Shown one piece after another: positions 15,802-23,714 of a stretch of 64,000 bases of DNA; within the stretch, counting starts at the first letter, position 1, and each line of letters begins with the position of its first letter. The DNA is from Palsa-1150 sp964531095 (lineage in GTDB: Bacteria > Myxococcota_A > Polyangia > Polyangiales > Polyangiaceae). Location of the stretch: positions 62,001 to 126,000 of the forward strand of contig CAZHED010000004.1 of assembly GCA_964531095.1 (NCBI GenBank). The letters run 5' to 3'. The position numbers and the translations under genes were made by a program. The notes beneath the pieces were generated by a model. It was not told the DNA's origin. It made no database searches and saw only the letters and a list, made by a program, of their open reading frames with translations.

Positions 15802-17427
15802 TCAGATCAGCTTGAGAAGGCGCTCTCGTATCGACGCACGGGTCACGTCGTCCGGTGCCGCGGTCGCGCACCGCTCCCACATCTCCACCGCCTTGTTTTT
15901 GAAGCCAGCCTTCTCGTAAAGCACGGCGAGGTTCTTGAGCGCTGGGAAGTGCTTTGGATTGAGGTCGATGGCGCGTTCAAGCTCTTGGATGCCTTCGTAG
16001 ACTTGCCCTCTCTTGCCATAAAGCAAGGCGAGGTGGAAGTGCAGGCGGTAAGCGAGCGGATCGATTCCGACGCCGCGCTTCAAATGCTCAATGGCAGCGT
16101 CCACCTGTCCGCTCCTGTAGGCGGCTATCCCCTGGCTCAAGGCCTTCTCCGCTTCCTCGGATACGTGCTCGGAGTCGCGCTCCGATTCCGCCTGGCCGCT
16201 CAATTTCCCGCGGGAGAGGAGCCGCTGCACCGCCTCGACCACCTCGGCGATGCGGAACGGCTTCTCGATGTACTGCTCGACGCCATAATTCTGCTTCAGG
16301 TCTTCCGCGATGCGCCAGCCGCGGTAGACCGCGCTCACCATGATGATTGGGATGTGCCCGTACTTGGCGCTTCCCTTGATGCGCCTCGCGATGTCGAAGC
16401 CGTGTAGCTCGGGCAGCATCGCGTCGAGAATGATGAGGTCGGGCACGTGCTCTTTGACGAGACGCAGGGCAAGGAGGCCTCGGTCGGCCTCGAGAACGCG
16501 GTGGCCCTTTTGCGTGAGCAGTCGCTTGAGAAGCTTGCGGATCTCGTCCTCGTCGTCGACGACAAGGATCAGCTTACCCTCGCCCGACCCGATCGCGTCG
16601 GCCGCTTGGGTGGCAGGGATGCGTAGCTCGTCGGGGAGGCTGGTCACGCTGGAGACTTCTTCGCCGACCGTTCCGAACTCGCTTGTCGACACTTCGGTCG
16701 CGCCGAACCCCACGCTCTCGTCCACCGCGTCCATCACGACGGCCGGCTCGGACGGCGCCCCGGGGGACTCGTCCACGCGCGCTTCGGCCGGCGGCGCCGG
16801 AGGGGGACGTCGAGGCACGGGCGGGGGGGCGGCGCGCGGCGGCGGTGTCGGAGGTCGTGGCGGTTGGGCCGGCGGGACGGGGACCGAAGCGCTGGCGGGT
16901 TCGGCGACGCCCGGTGTGAGCCCGAGCTGGCGCAGAGTCTCCGCCGGGACGCGAGGTCCGAGGTAATGCCGGTCACCCCGCGCTTTGCCGTCGTACGCCA
17001 ACGCGATGGTCTGAAGGAGCGTCAAGTGCACCGCGATGTAGGGGTACACCTTCTTCCCCGTGACGAACTCCAGCTCGTCGACGACGCGCTTGTCGTGCGG
17101 ATCCGCCATGGCCAAGAAAAGTCGATCGCCGCGCATGAGAACGGGCAGGATGCGCCGCGTCTCGGCTACTTCGCGGGGAACGACGTCGAGGTGGTCCAGC
17201 GTGATCGCGATTTGCGTGAGGTCGATCCCCGGCACGCCGTGCTGCTCGGAGAGCGCGCGCAACGCCTCGATTTCATCGATCTTGCCCTCGCCGACCAGCT
17301 GGGAGGCGATCGGCGTCGGCGTCGGCGATTGCCGCTGCGCGTGCAGGGAGTCGTCGAGCTCGAGCTGCGAGACGAGCTTGCGCTGGAGAAGGATCTTGCC
17401 GAGCGGTCGCTTCTCGTCGCTGGACAT
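15802..17427 (-). CDS. Response regulator with GspE/PilB N-terminal (MshEN-like) domain, REC domain and TPRs
   Basis: From the ATG at 17427 the 541-residue protein has three parts. Residues about 9-145 match the N-terminal domain of type II secretion/pilus ATPases (LGKILLQRKLVSQLELDDSL, HGVPGIDLTQ, RRILPVLMRGDRLFLAMADP). A Pro-rich linker follows. A complete receiver (about 285-405) has the acidic pair in ILVVDDEDE, phospho-acceptor D335 in LIILDAMLPELHGFD and the lysine in YIEKPF. Three to four TPRs (about 425-520) follow. There is no ATPase or DNA-binding output, so signalling probably works through protein contacts. MshEN domains in other proteins bind c-di-GMP, which would give a second input, but that is inferred. 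The start codon lies 13 bases beyond the acyl-CoA ligase stop. Confidence 0.84.
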   Translation of the reverse strand: MSSDEKRPLGKILLQRKLVSQLELDDSLHAQRQSPTPTPIASQLVGEGKIDEIEALRALSEQHGVPGIDLTQIAITLDHLDVVPREVAETRRILPVLMRGDRLFLAMADPHDKRVVDELEFVTGKKVYPYIAVHLTLLQTIALAYDGKARGDRHYLGPRVPAETLRQLGLTPGVAEPASASVPVPPAQPPRPPTPPPRAAPPPVPRRPPPAPPAEARVDESPGAPSEPAVVMDAVDESVGFGATEVSTSEFGTVGEEVSSVTSLPDELRIPATQAADAIGSGEGKLILVVDDEDEIRKLLKRLLTQKGHRVLEADRGLLALRLVKEHVPDLIILDAMLPELHGFDIARRIKGSAKYGHIPIIMVSAVYRGWRIAEDLKQNYGVEQYIEKPFRIAEVVEAVQRLLSRGKLSGQAESERDSEHVSEEAEKALSQGIAAYRSGQVDAAIEHLKRGVGIDPLAYRLHFHLALLYGKRGQVYEGIQELERAIDLNPKHFPALKNLAVLYEKAGFKNKAVEMWERCATAAPDDVTRASIRERLLKLI

Positions 17428-17440
17428 GCGAGCCAGGAGA

Positions 17441-19303
17441 TTACGCGCTGCGAGCCGTCGTGTCAGGCTTGCGCGCGCCCGGGCGTGCACCCCGCGCGTA
17501 GAGCTGCTCGATGAGCGGGCCGTAAGCCTCGACGACCTTGCGGCGTCGGAGGCTCATTTTCGGGGTGATCATGCCGCTTTCGACGGTGAACTCCGCCGCG
17601 ACGACGGCGAAGTCTTGGATCCGCTCGAACCCCTTGAACGGAGCCGATCGTGCGGCGATCTCGCCGGCGAAGAGGGCGCGAACGCGCTCGTCGCGCAGGA
17701 GCTCCTCGGGGCCTTCCGGGAGGGTCAGACGGGCTTCGGCGGCCCACTTGCGAATGGCGGGGATGTTCGCGACGACGAGGGCAACGTTGTACGGCTTGTT
17801 GTCCCCGTAGATCATCGCGTTCGCGACGTACGGGCTGAGCTTGAGCTGCTCTTCGAGCGGGCTCGGTACCACGTATTTGCCGTTCTCGAGTTTGTATTGC
17901 TCTTTGATGCGCCCGGTAATGAAGAGAAAGCCGTCTTTGTCCAGAAATCCCATGTCGCCGGTGCGAAACCCGCCGTCCGCCGTGAAGACGGCGGCCGTTT
18001 CTTCGGGACGGTTGAAATAACCTTTCATCACGTTCGGCCCGTAGACGACGATCTCGCCTTCTTGTCGCGACGGCTCCCCGCTTTCCTCCGGATTGTGCTC
18101 TCCGCCCGCGGGGTCGATTTGAACGCGGACTCCGGGCAGGGCGCGGCCGACGCTCCCGATCTTGACCGCGCCGCGCCTGTTCACCGTGGCCGTCGGGCTG
18201 GTCTCGGTGAGACCATATCCCTCGTAGACCTTGATCCCGATCGAGTCGATGAACTCCGCCACGTCGCGCGAAAGAGCGGCCCCTCCGGAGATGGCGAACC
18301 TCAATTGCCCGCCCAGCCGAGCGCGCACCTTGGCGAACACGATCTTGTCGACGAGCGCCACGGCGGCTTGCTCGTGCATCCGAAGGCGCGCTCCGGCCCG
18401 CTCCCTGGCGTTGACCGAGAGCGCGTACGTGACGAGGCGCTGCACCGCCTTCGGCCGATGCGCGAGCTGCTGCTGCACGGCGGTGTAGACGCGGTTGAAG
18501 ATCGTCGGCACACAGGCCAAAACCGTGGGCTTCACTTCGGCGAGATTGTCCAGAATCTTGTCGACGCCCTCACAGATGGCGATCGCTGCTCCGCAGGCGA
18601 ACATCATGTGGAGGTCCGCCATCTGTCCGAAGGCGTGGGCCCAGGGCAAGATCGAGAGCGCCCGATCGCTCGGCGTGATCGCGAAAACCTGCTGCGACGC
18701 GCTGACGTTCGACGCGAGGTTTCCGTGAGAGAGCACGACGCCCTTCGGAATGCCGGTCGTACCGCTCGTGTAAAGGAGCGCGGCCACGTCATCGGGCGAA
18801 GGATGGCTCGACGGTGTGGCCCGGCCCGAAGCGAGAAGCGACGCGTAGCTGGACACCCGGGGGTCGCCGTGGGTCGTGCCTTCGAGCAGGACGATGTTCT
18901 TCAGCGTCGGCACCGCGTCGAGCAGGGGCATGGCCTTGGCGAGCACGGGCTCGTTCGCGACGAGGAGCGCCTTGGCCCCGCAGTCGCGCACCACGAACTC
19001 CCAGTCTTTGGGGGACTGCGCCTCGTACATCGGCACCAGCGCCGCGCCGACACCGTAGCTCGCGTGAGCCGCCACGGCCCAGCCGACACGGTTGTTCGAG
19101 ACGATCGCGACGCGGTCGCCGCGCTGCACGCCGAGTGACGCCAGCCCCCAGCGGAAGCGCTCGACCAGTCCGCCGAACTCGGCGTACGTGATCCAGACCC
19201 ACTCGCCGCCCTTCTTCGTTCCGAAAAGATCGCGCGCGCCGTACGCGCTCAGGCTGCTCTCGTAGACATCGACGAGCGTCTTGTACCGCGACTCGAATTG
19301 CAT
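17441..19303 (-). CDS. Long-chain acyl-CoA synthetase (AMP-forming)
   Basis: The 620-residue protein is an ANL-superfamily acyl-CoA ligase of the FadD15-like, bacterial/eukaryotic long-chain type. It activates fatty acids to acyl-AMP and then acyl-CoA at the cytoplasmic face. The P-loop motif is LLYTSGTTGIPKGVVLSHGN, the A5 motif is YEGYGLTETSPTATVN, and the hinge region includes GGFRTGDMGFLDKDGFLFIT and GRIKEQYKLENGKYVVPSPL. The C-terminus holds LRRRKVVEAYGPLIEQLYA, as in this subfamily. The family symbol fadD is often used, but I leave it blank because substrate length cannot be read. It heads the minus-strand run leading into the GspE-N/REC/TPR regulator and GltJ-like genes. Confidence 0.94.
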   Translation of the reverse strand: MQFESRYKTLVDVYESSLSAYGARDLFGTKKGGEWVWITYAEFGGLVERFRWGLASLGVQRGDRVAIVSNNRVGWAVAAHASYGVGAALVPMYEAQSPKDWEFVVRDCGAKALLVANEPVLAKAMPLLDAVPTLKNIVLLEGTTHGDPRVSSYASLLASGRATPSSHPSPDDVAALLYTSGTTGIPKGVVLSHGNLASNVSASQQVFAITPSDRALSILPWAHAFGQMADLHMMFACGAAIAICEGVDKILDNLAEVKPTVLACVPTIFNRVYTAVQQQLAHRPKAVQRLVTYALSVNARERAGARLRMHEQAAVALVDKIVFAKVRARLGGQLRFAISGGAALSRDVAEFIDSIGIKVYEGYGLTETSPTATVNRRGAVKIGSVGRALPGVRVQIDPAGGEHNPEESGEPSRQEGEIVVYGPNVMKGYFNRPEETAAVFTADGGFRTGDMGFLDKDGFLFITGRIKEQYKLENGKYVVPSPLEEQLKLSPYVANAMIYGDNKPYNVALVVANIPAIRKWAAEARLTLPEGPEELLRDERVRALFAGEIAARSAPFKGFERIQDFAVVAAEFTVESGMITPKMSLRRRKVVEAYGPLIEQLYARGARPGARKPDTTARSA

Positions 19304-19320
19304 CTCCGCTCCCTAGCTGA

Positions 19321-20637
19321 TTACCAGCCCAGCTTCGACTTCAGGGCGGCCACGAGAGCGCGGGCCATGACGCCGTCTTCCGCGACATTCGGATGGTAAT
19401 CGCAGCCCGTCGTCGTGGCGTCCTGAACGTCGATCTCTACCAAGCTGACCTTCGGGTCGGCCGCCCTCACCGCGACGTTCGACAGATGCGTTCGCATCTG
19501 GGTGAGGAGCGGGTCAGCGGTCATGGGCCCGAGCGTCACGAAGATCCAGGCGTTCGGGTAGTGTCCGCGGACGAGGCGGAGGAACGCGACGTACGCGTCC
19601 TCGTACGGCTGGCCGGGATCCCCCGGGCCGCTGTCGTTGGTGCCGAGGTTGATCACGACGGCGTCCGCCTGGCGCTTGAAATCCCACTTCGACGTGCTCT
19701 GCGTTCCTAGCGCGTTTTCGTAGACGGACGACAGAACACCCGCGGTATTTCCGGTCGCGTCGCGGTACATCCCCCACCCTGACCGCGCGACGATGCTGAC
19801 CTCGGCGTTGAGCGAGCGCGCCACCATCGAGCCATAGGCCTGGTAGGCGGACTCGGTGTCGAGAGAGAAGCTGCAGGTGTTCGTCCACGGCGGGTGTATT
19901 TCGGTCCCCAGATTGCCGTATCCGGCGCTGATCGAGTCACCGACGATCTCGATCAGGCGCCCGGGGGCCGGCGGTGCCCCCTTCACGGTTCCGTCGACGA
20001 ATCCCGAGAAGATGCTGTCGCCGTACATGCCCTCAGACTCGCGATAAAGCTCGACGGTGTGGTCTCCCGGGGTCAGCCCGGACCCGAGAGTCACCGTCTG
20101 CGCGGCTCCGGCCGCCACTTGAAAGCGGGCCCCTGCGGCGCCGTCGATGATCGGTTGAAAGAATGCGGATGTCGTCGCCCCCTCCGTTTGAAGCCGCACG
20201 GAGATTTTGGTCCCGTTCACCGTTGCGACGAGGCCCGCCCCCGACCACGCGAACTTGACGGCGGTCGGGTTGCTCGCGTCCGTACGTCCGACCCAGCGGA
20301 TAGCGGCCATCGCTCCGGCGCCCCCCTCCGAAGCGCCTTCGCTTCCCGCCTGCGAGGCCAAGGCTCCCGCGGCGTCCCCTCCGGTCGGGCCCGGGTCGGC
20401 CCCTGCGGCGGAGCTCGTCGTGCCGGCGGCGCTGCTCGAGGAAGTGCCGATCGGGCTCGTGTCCGGCGTCCTTGCCGGTCCGGGGGTGCGTTGGGTGCAC
20501 GCCGCGGGCGCGGTTGCGACCAAGACGAGGATGAGCGCTCGCGTCAGGAGGCGGAGGTCGGTGACGGAGGGGAGCACGGGATGGACAAGCGTATCGTGCG
20601 CCGCGATTTCGCGACACGGCCAAACCGAACGGCACAT
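19321..20637 (-). CDS. SGNH/GDSL lipoprotein resembling carbohydrate esterase family 2
   Basis: A signal peptide ends in ATAPAACTQ (lipobox) and is followed by a Ser/Gly/Ala linker. Residues about 115-235 resemble the beta-sandwich of CE2 esterases (IRWVGRTDASNPTAVKFAWS then GAGLVATVNGTKISVRL). The catalytic half has a complete SGNH set: IEIVGDSISAGYGN with the nucleophilic serine, VINLGTNDSGPG, and CDYHPN with the histidine. CE2 enzymes remove acetyl groups from plant polysaccharides, so an outward-facing deacetylase is a fair inference. The ATG at 20637 has no clear ribosome-binding site; an in-frame GTG at 20577 would still leave a full signal peptide. Unlike the SGNH-like protein at 2253, every expected catalytic residue is present. 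Confidence 0.87.
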   Translation of the reverse strand: MCRSVWPCREIAAHDTLVHPVLPSVTDLRLLTRALILVLVATAPAACTQRTPGPARTPDTSPIGTSSSSAAGTTSSAAGADPGPTGGDAAGALASQAGSEGASEGGAGAMAAIRWVGRTDASNPTAVKFAWSGAGLVATVNGTKISVRLQTEGATTSAFFQPIIDGAAGARFQVAAGAAQTVTLGSGLTPGDHTVELYRESEGMYGDSIFSGFVDGTVKGAPPAPGRLIEIVGDSISAGYGNLGTEIHPPWTNTCSFSLDTESAYQAYGSMVARSLNAEVSIVARSGWGMYRDATGNTAGVLSSVYENALGTQSTSKWDFKRQADAVVINLGTNDSGPGDPGQPYEDAYVAFLRLVRGHYPNAWIFVTLGPMTADPLLTQMRTHLSNVAVRAADPKVSLVEIDVQDATTTGCDYHPNVAEDGVMARALVAALKSKLGW

Positions 20638-20669
20638 CGAGCGCGCATGCTATCGTCCGCCGGAGTCTC

Positions 20670-22127
20670 GTGCAGTTTCGCTACACCCTTCGGACGTTCG
20701 GCTGCCAGATGAACGTGCACGACTCCATCCGCATGGAAGGGGTGCTTCGGGCCGCCGGCGGAATCGCGGTGGAGAGGCCCGACGAGGCGGATCTGGTCGT
20801 CTTCAACACGTGCAGCGTGCGCGAGAAGGCCGAGCAAAAGCTCCGGAGCGAAGTGGGGAAGCTCGCCGCCATCAAGCTCGCCCGCCCGGACCTCGTCGTG
20901 GCCGTCGCAGGGTGCGTCGCGCAGCAGGAAGGCGAAAAGCTCCTCGCTCGCGTGCGCCACGTGGACCTGGTGGTGGGGCCGGACAACTTGTCGGAGCTGC
21001 CCGCGCTCTTGGCCGAACAGATGTCGGGGGCGCCGCCCACGGCGCGCACCGAGTTCGACGTCGCTTCGCCGCGGTTTCTCACCTGGACCCCGGATGCGTC
21101 GTCCGGGCACGCGCCCGCGCCGGTCGTCGCCCTCGTGACGACGATGAAGGGGTGTGACGAGCGGTGCAGCTTCTGCATCGTGCCGCACACGCGCGGCCCG
21201 GAGCGCTATCGTCCCGCGCGCGACATCCTCGAAGAAGTGCATCGATTCGTCCTCGCCGGATCGCGGGAAATCCTGCTGCTCGGGCAAACGGTCGACAGCT
21301 TCCGCGACCCCGACCTGCCCGGGGCCCGAGGCGGCGACGCCGATCCCATGCATCCAGGCGACGAGACGCAGTTCCCCCATCTCTTGCGCCTGATCGCTCG
21401 CGACGCGCCCGCCGGCCTCGCGCGCCTTCGGTACACCAGCCCGCACCCACGCCATGCGACGGAAGGGCTCGCGCGAGCGCACGCCGACCTCGACGTCCTT
21501 GCGCGGCACGTGCACCTGCCCGTGCAGTCGGGGAGCGACCGGATGCTCCGCCGCATGATCCGCCGGTACACGCGTGCCGAATACGTCGCGAGGGCCGAGC
21601 GCCTCATGCGTGCCCGCGCGGGCCTGACGCTCTCGACCGACATCATCGTCGGCTTTCCGGGCGAGACCGAAGACGACTTCGCGCAAACGCTCTCGCTCGT
21701 GCGTGAGGTCGGCTTCGTCTCGCTGTTCGGCTTCAAGTATTCGCCGCGGCCTCACACCCCGGCCCTGCGGCTCGGCGACGACGTGGACGAGCGGGTGAAG
21801 AGCGAGCGGCTGGCCCGCCTCTTTGAGGCGTCCGACGCCCTCGGCGCCGCGCATCTGGCGTCCCTCGTCGGAACGAGGCAACGAGTCCTCGTGGAGGGAG
21901 CGAGCAAGAGCGAAAAAGGGGACCTGTCGCGCGATCGCGTGCAGGGCCGCACCGAGCGCAACGAGATCGTCCACGTCGAGGCGCCGGGGGCGGGATCGCT
22001 CGTAGGAGAAATCGTCGAAGTGGCGATCGAGCGGGCGAACGGGCACTCGCTCGTCGGCGCACCCACCCAGCCCATCGTCCCGAAGCCCCGGACCGGCCGG
22101 CGCGCGCTGCCTCTCGCGCTGGCCTGA
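20670..22127 (+). CDS. miaB: tRNA-2-methylthio-N6-dimethylallyladenosine synthase MiaB
   Basis: MiaB is a radical-SAM methylthiotransferase that converts i6A37 to ms2i6A37 in tRNAs reading U-starting codons. The N-terminal domain has the three auxiliary-cluster cysteines, C12 (TFGCQMN), C48 (NTCSVREK) and C82 (AGCVAQQEG). The radical-SAM motif is C162-x3-C166-x2-C169 in MKGCDERCSFCIVPHTRG. TSPHPRHATEGLARAHADLD and LHLPVQSGS-type motifs follow (here HVHLPVQSGSDRMLRR), and a TRAM domain ends the protein (about 420-470). The start is GTG at 20670, preceded by CCGGAG. Only 32 bases separate it from the divergent esterase gene. The gamma-carbonic anhydrase gene starts 12 bases after its stop. Confidence 0.96.
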   Translation: MQFRYTLRTFGCQMNVHDSIRMEGVLRAAGGIAVERPDEADLVVFNTCSVREKAEQKLRSEVGKLAAIKLARPDLVVAVAGCVAQQEGEKLLARVRHVDLVVGPDNLSELPALLAEQMSGAPPTARTEFDVASPRFLTWTPDASSGHAPAPVVALVTTMKGCDERCSFCIVPHTRGPERYRPARDILEEVHRFVLAGSREILLLGQTVDSFRDPDLPGARGGDADPMHPGDETQFPHLLRLIARDAPAGLARLRYTSPHPRHATEGLARAHADLDVLARHVHLPVQSGSDRMLRRMIRRYTRAEYVARAERLMRARAGLTLSTDIIVGFPGETEDDFAQTLSLVREVGFVSLFGFKYSPRPHTPALRLGDDVDERVKSERLARLFEASDALGAAHLASLVGTRQRVLVEGASKSEKGDLSRDRVQGRTERNEIVHVEAPGAGSLVGEIVEVAIERANGHSLVGAPTQPIVPKPRTGRRALPLALA

Positions 22128-22139
22128 GCGGGGTCGCCG

Positions 22140-22667
22140 TTGCCGGTGTACGAGCTGAACGGGGTGCGCCCCACCCTCGGGCGCGACGTCTTCGTTGCCG
22201 AAGGCGCCGTGGTCGTCGGCGACGTGGTCCTTGGCGATCAGGCGAGCGTATGGTTTGGTGCCGTAGTCCGCGGAGACTGCTTTCCGATTCGCATCGGGTC
22301 GCGGACGAACGTGCAGGACGCGGCGGTCGTCCACGTCACGAGCGGCAGGGCGAGCACCGCGATCGGCGACGACGTGACCATCGGCCACGCGGCGGTCGTG
22401 CACGGTTGCACGATCGGCCACAGGTGCCTCATCGGCATCGGGAGCATCGTCCTCGACGGCGCGGTGATCGGCGACGATTCGCTCGTGGCTGCCGGGTCCC
22501 TGGTCACGCCCGGCGCGCGCGTGCCGTCACGGAGCGTGGTGATCGGGCGGCCGGCGCGGGTCGTGCGCGCGGTCACCGAAGAGGACCTGCAGCGCATCCG
22601 CGAAGGCGCGGCGAGCTACCTCAGTCATGCGCGCGCGTTCATGACGGCGTGCACGCGCGTGGGGTGA
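22140..22667 (+). CDS. Gamma-carbonic anhydrase family protein (left-handed beta-helix)
   Basis: The 175-residue protein is a hexapeptide-repeat, left-handed beta-helix protein of the gamma-carbonic-anhydrase/YrdA group. Repeats run from VFVAEGAVVVGDVVLGDQAS onward. Three candidate zinc ligands, H65 (VVHVTSG), H83 (IGHAAVV) and H88 (VHGCTIG), have the spacing seen in this family, and VWFGAVVRGDCFPIRIGSRT is the usual conserved block. The active enzyme would be a trimer hydrating CO2, though many family members have no demonstrated activity. The frame opens with TTG at 22140, and a GTG two codons later is an equally possible start. It probably shares a transcript with miaB. Its stop codon overlaps the ATG of the Uma2 remnant (ATGATG context). 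Confidence 0.9.
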   Translation: MPVYELNGVRPTLGRDVFVAEGAVVVGDVVLGDQASVWFGAVVRGDCFPIRIGSRTNVQDAAVVHVTSGRASTAIGDDVTIGHAAVVHGCTIGHRCLIGIGSIVLDGAVIGDDSLVAAGSLVTPGARVPSRSVVIGRPARVVRAVTEEDLQRIREGAASYLSHARAFMTACTRVG

Positions 22668-22744
22668 TGCGGGCGGCGGACTACCGCCTGCTCGAGGAAG
22701 CGAGCTCCACCAAGCATGAGTTCTTGGACGGTGAGATCGACGCG
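22667..22744 (+). pseudogene. N-terminal remnant of an Uma2-family (DUF820) endonuclease gene
   Basis: The ATG at 22667 overlaps the stop of the gamma-carbonic anhydrase gene. It reads DYRLLEEASSTKHEFLDGEI, which matches the conserved opening of Uma2-family restriction-endonuclease-fold proteins (typically EYLxLExxSxxKHEYLDGEIxAM). Homology stops after about 26 residues, where the reading runs into the 3' end of the opposing RlpA gene. The remaining roughly 160 residues, including the catalytic core, are absent. This looks like a gene truncated by a deletion whose other end lies at or inside the rlpA 3' flank. Confidence 0.6.
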
Positions 22745-22757
22745 CGCTCGCCACGTC

Positions 22758-23222
22758 CTACGGCCCCTCCACGATCCGGAGCTGCACCCTGGCGACCCCC
22801 GTCTTGAGCATTCCAATCTTCTTCGCGGCGGCCGCCGAAATGTCGATGATGCGCTCTTCGTGCCCGAACGGACCTCGGTCGGTCACCCGCACGCGCACCG
22901 ACTCGCCGGTGTCGACCCGTCTCACTTCCACCCAAGTCCCGAACGGCAATGTGCGATGCGCCGCCGTGAGCTTGCTCGGATCGAAGCGCTCCCCGCTCGC
23001 GGTCGTTCGCCCCGCGAGCCTGGCCCCGTACCACGTCGCGTAGCCGACGCAGACCTCTTCGCGCTGAGAGGGCTCGGGCTGGGCGGCGAGAAACTCCGCG
23101 GGCGGCTCCCGGGCGGCAGGCAGCGACTCGGTGTGGGCGCACGCCGCCAGCAGCGGTAGGAGCATCCCTGCAGCCGCCCTCCAGCCGCCGGGTCCAGACT
23201 CGCGGCGACGATCGACGCCCAT
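22758..23222 (-). CDS. RlpA-family septal ring lytic transglycosylase lipoprotein
   Basis: This 154-residue protein has a signal peptide with lipobox MLLPLLAACAH (C28), and the mature part is a double-psi beta-barrel of the RlpA type. The hallmark motifs are GYATWYGARLAGRTTASGER, FDPSKLTAAHRTLPFGTWVE and VRVTDRGPFGHEERIIDISA. RlpA enzymes cleave denuded peptidoglycan strands at the septum. This is a short form without a SPOR domain, so it would not be recruited by denuded glycan through SPOR. The stop at 22758 lies beside the truncated Uma2 gene. It is followed upstream (on the minus strand) by mscL, 16 bases away, so the two may be co-transcribed. Confidence 0.92.
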   Translation of the reverse strand: MGVDRRRESGPGGWRAAAGMLLPLLAACAHTESLPAAREPPAEFLAAQPEPSQREEVCVGYATWYGARLAGRTTASGERFDPSKLTAAHRTLPFGTWVEVRRVDTGESVRVRVTDRGPFGHEERIIDISAAAAKKIGMLKTGVARVQLRIVEGP

Positions 23223-23238
23223 GCTCGCCCGAGCCCGA

Positions 23239-23664
23239 CTACGAAGCGGCGAGCTCGGACGTGCAATGCGGGCAGCGCGTTGCCTTGACCGGGATGGCCT
23301 GAATGCAGCGGGGGCAATCTTTCGTCGCCGCCGCTTTGGGCACGAGCTTTTCGGCGAGCTGCACCAAGAGAAATACGACGAACGCGACGATCAGAAAGTC
23401 GATCACCGTGTTGATGAAGAGGCCGTAGTTGATCGTCGGCGCGCCGGCGGCCTTGGCGGCGGCGAGGGTGGGGTACTCCGTCCCGGAGAGGTTGACGTAG
23501 AGGTTCGAGAAGTCGACTTTCCCGAGGGCGAGGCCGATCGGCGGCATGATGACGTCGCCGACCAGTGAGCTCGTGATCTTTCCGAAGGACGCCCCGATGA
23601 TCACGCCGACGGCGAGATCGACGACGTTGCCCCGCGCGACGAATGCCTTGAAGTCTTTGAGCAT
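23239..23664 (-). CDS. mscL: Large-conductance mechanosensitive channel MscL with C-terminal zinc ribbon
   Basis: MscL opens under membrane tension to release solutes during hypo-osmotic shock. The 141-residue protein starts at the ATG at 23664, which has AGGA 6 bases upstream. It shows the amphipathic N-terminus and TM1 (LKDFKAFVARGNVVDLAVGV and IIGASFGKITSSLVGDVIMP), the periplasmic loop, and TM2 (YGLFINTVIDFLIVAFVVFL). Instead of only the usual coiled tail it ends with a four-cysteine ribbon (CPRC about 16 residues before CPHC), which occurs in a subset of MscL proteins. The same frame continues far upstream with no stop, but that part is out of frame with the real DUF481 gene and is not coding. 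Confidence 0.95.
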   Translation of the reverse strand: MLKDFKAFVARGNVVDLAVGVIIGASFGKITSSLVGDVIMPPIGLALGKVDFSNLYVNLSGTEYPTLAAAKAAGAPTINYGLFINTVIDFLIVAFVVFLLVQLAEKLVPKAAATKDCPRCIQAIPVKATRCPHCTSELAAS

Positions 23665-23714
23665 GGGATTCCTGGGGGCAGAGCGGGGACGGCGACCCTC
23701 GGTCGCGCGACCGC

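Noticed and set aside
20544..22421. A 625-residue minus-strand frame across miaB
   Set aside because: miaB has all cluster cysteines on the plus strand; the antisense frame has no recognisable motif.
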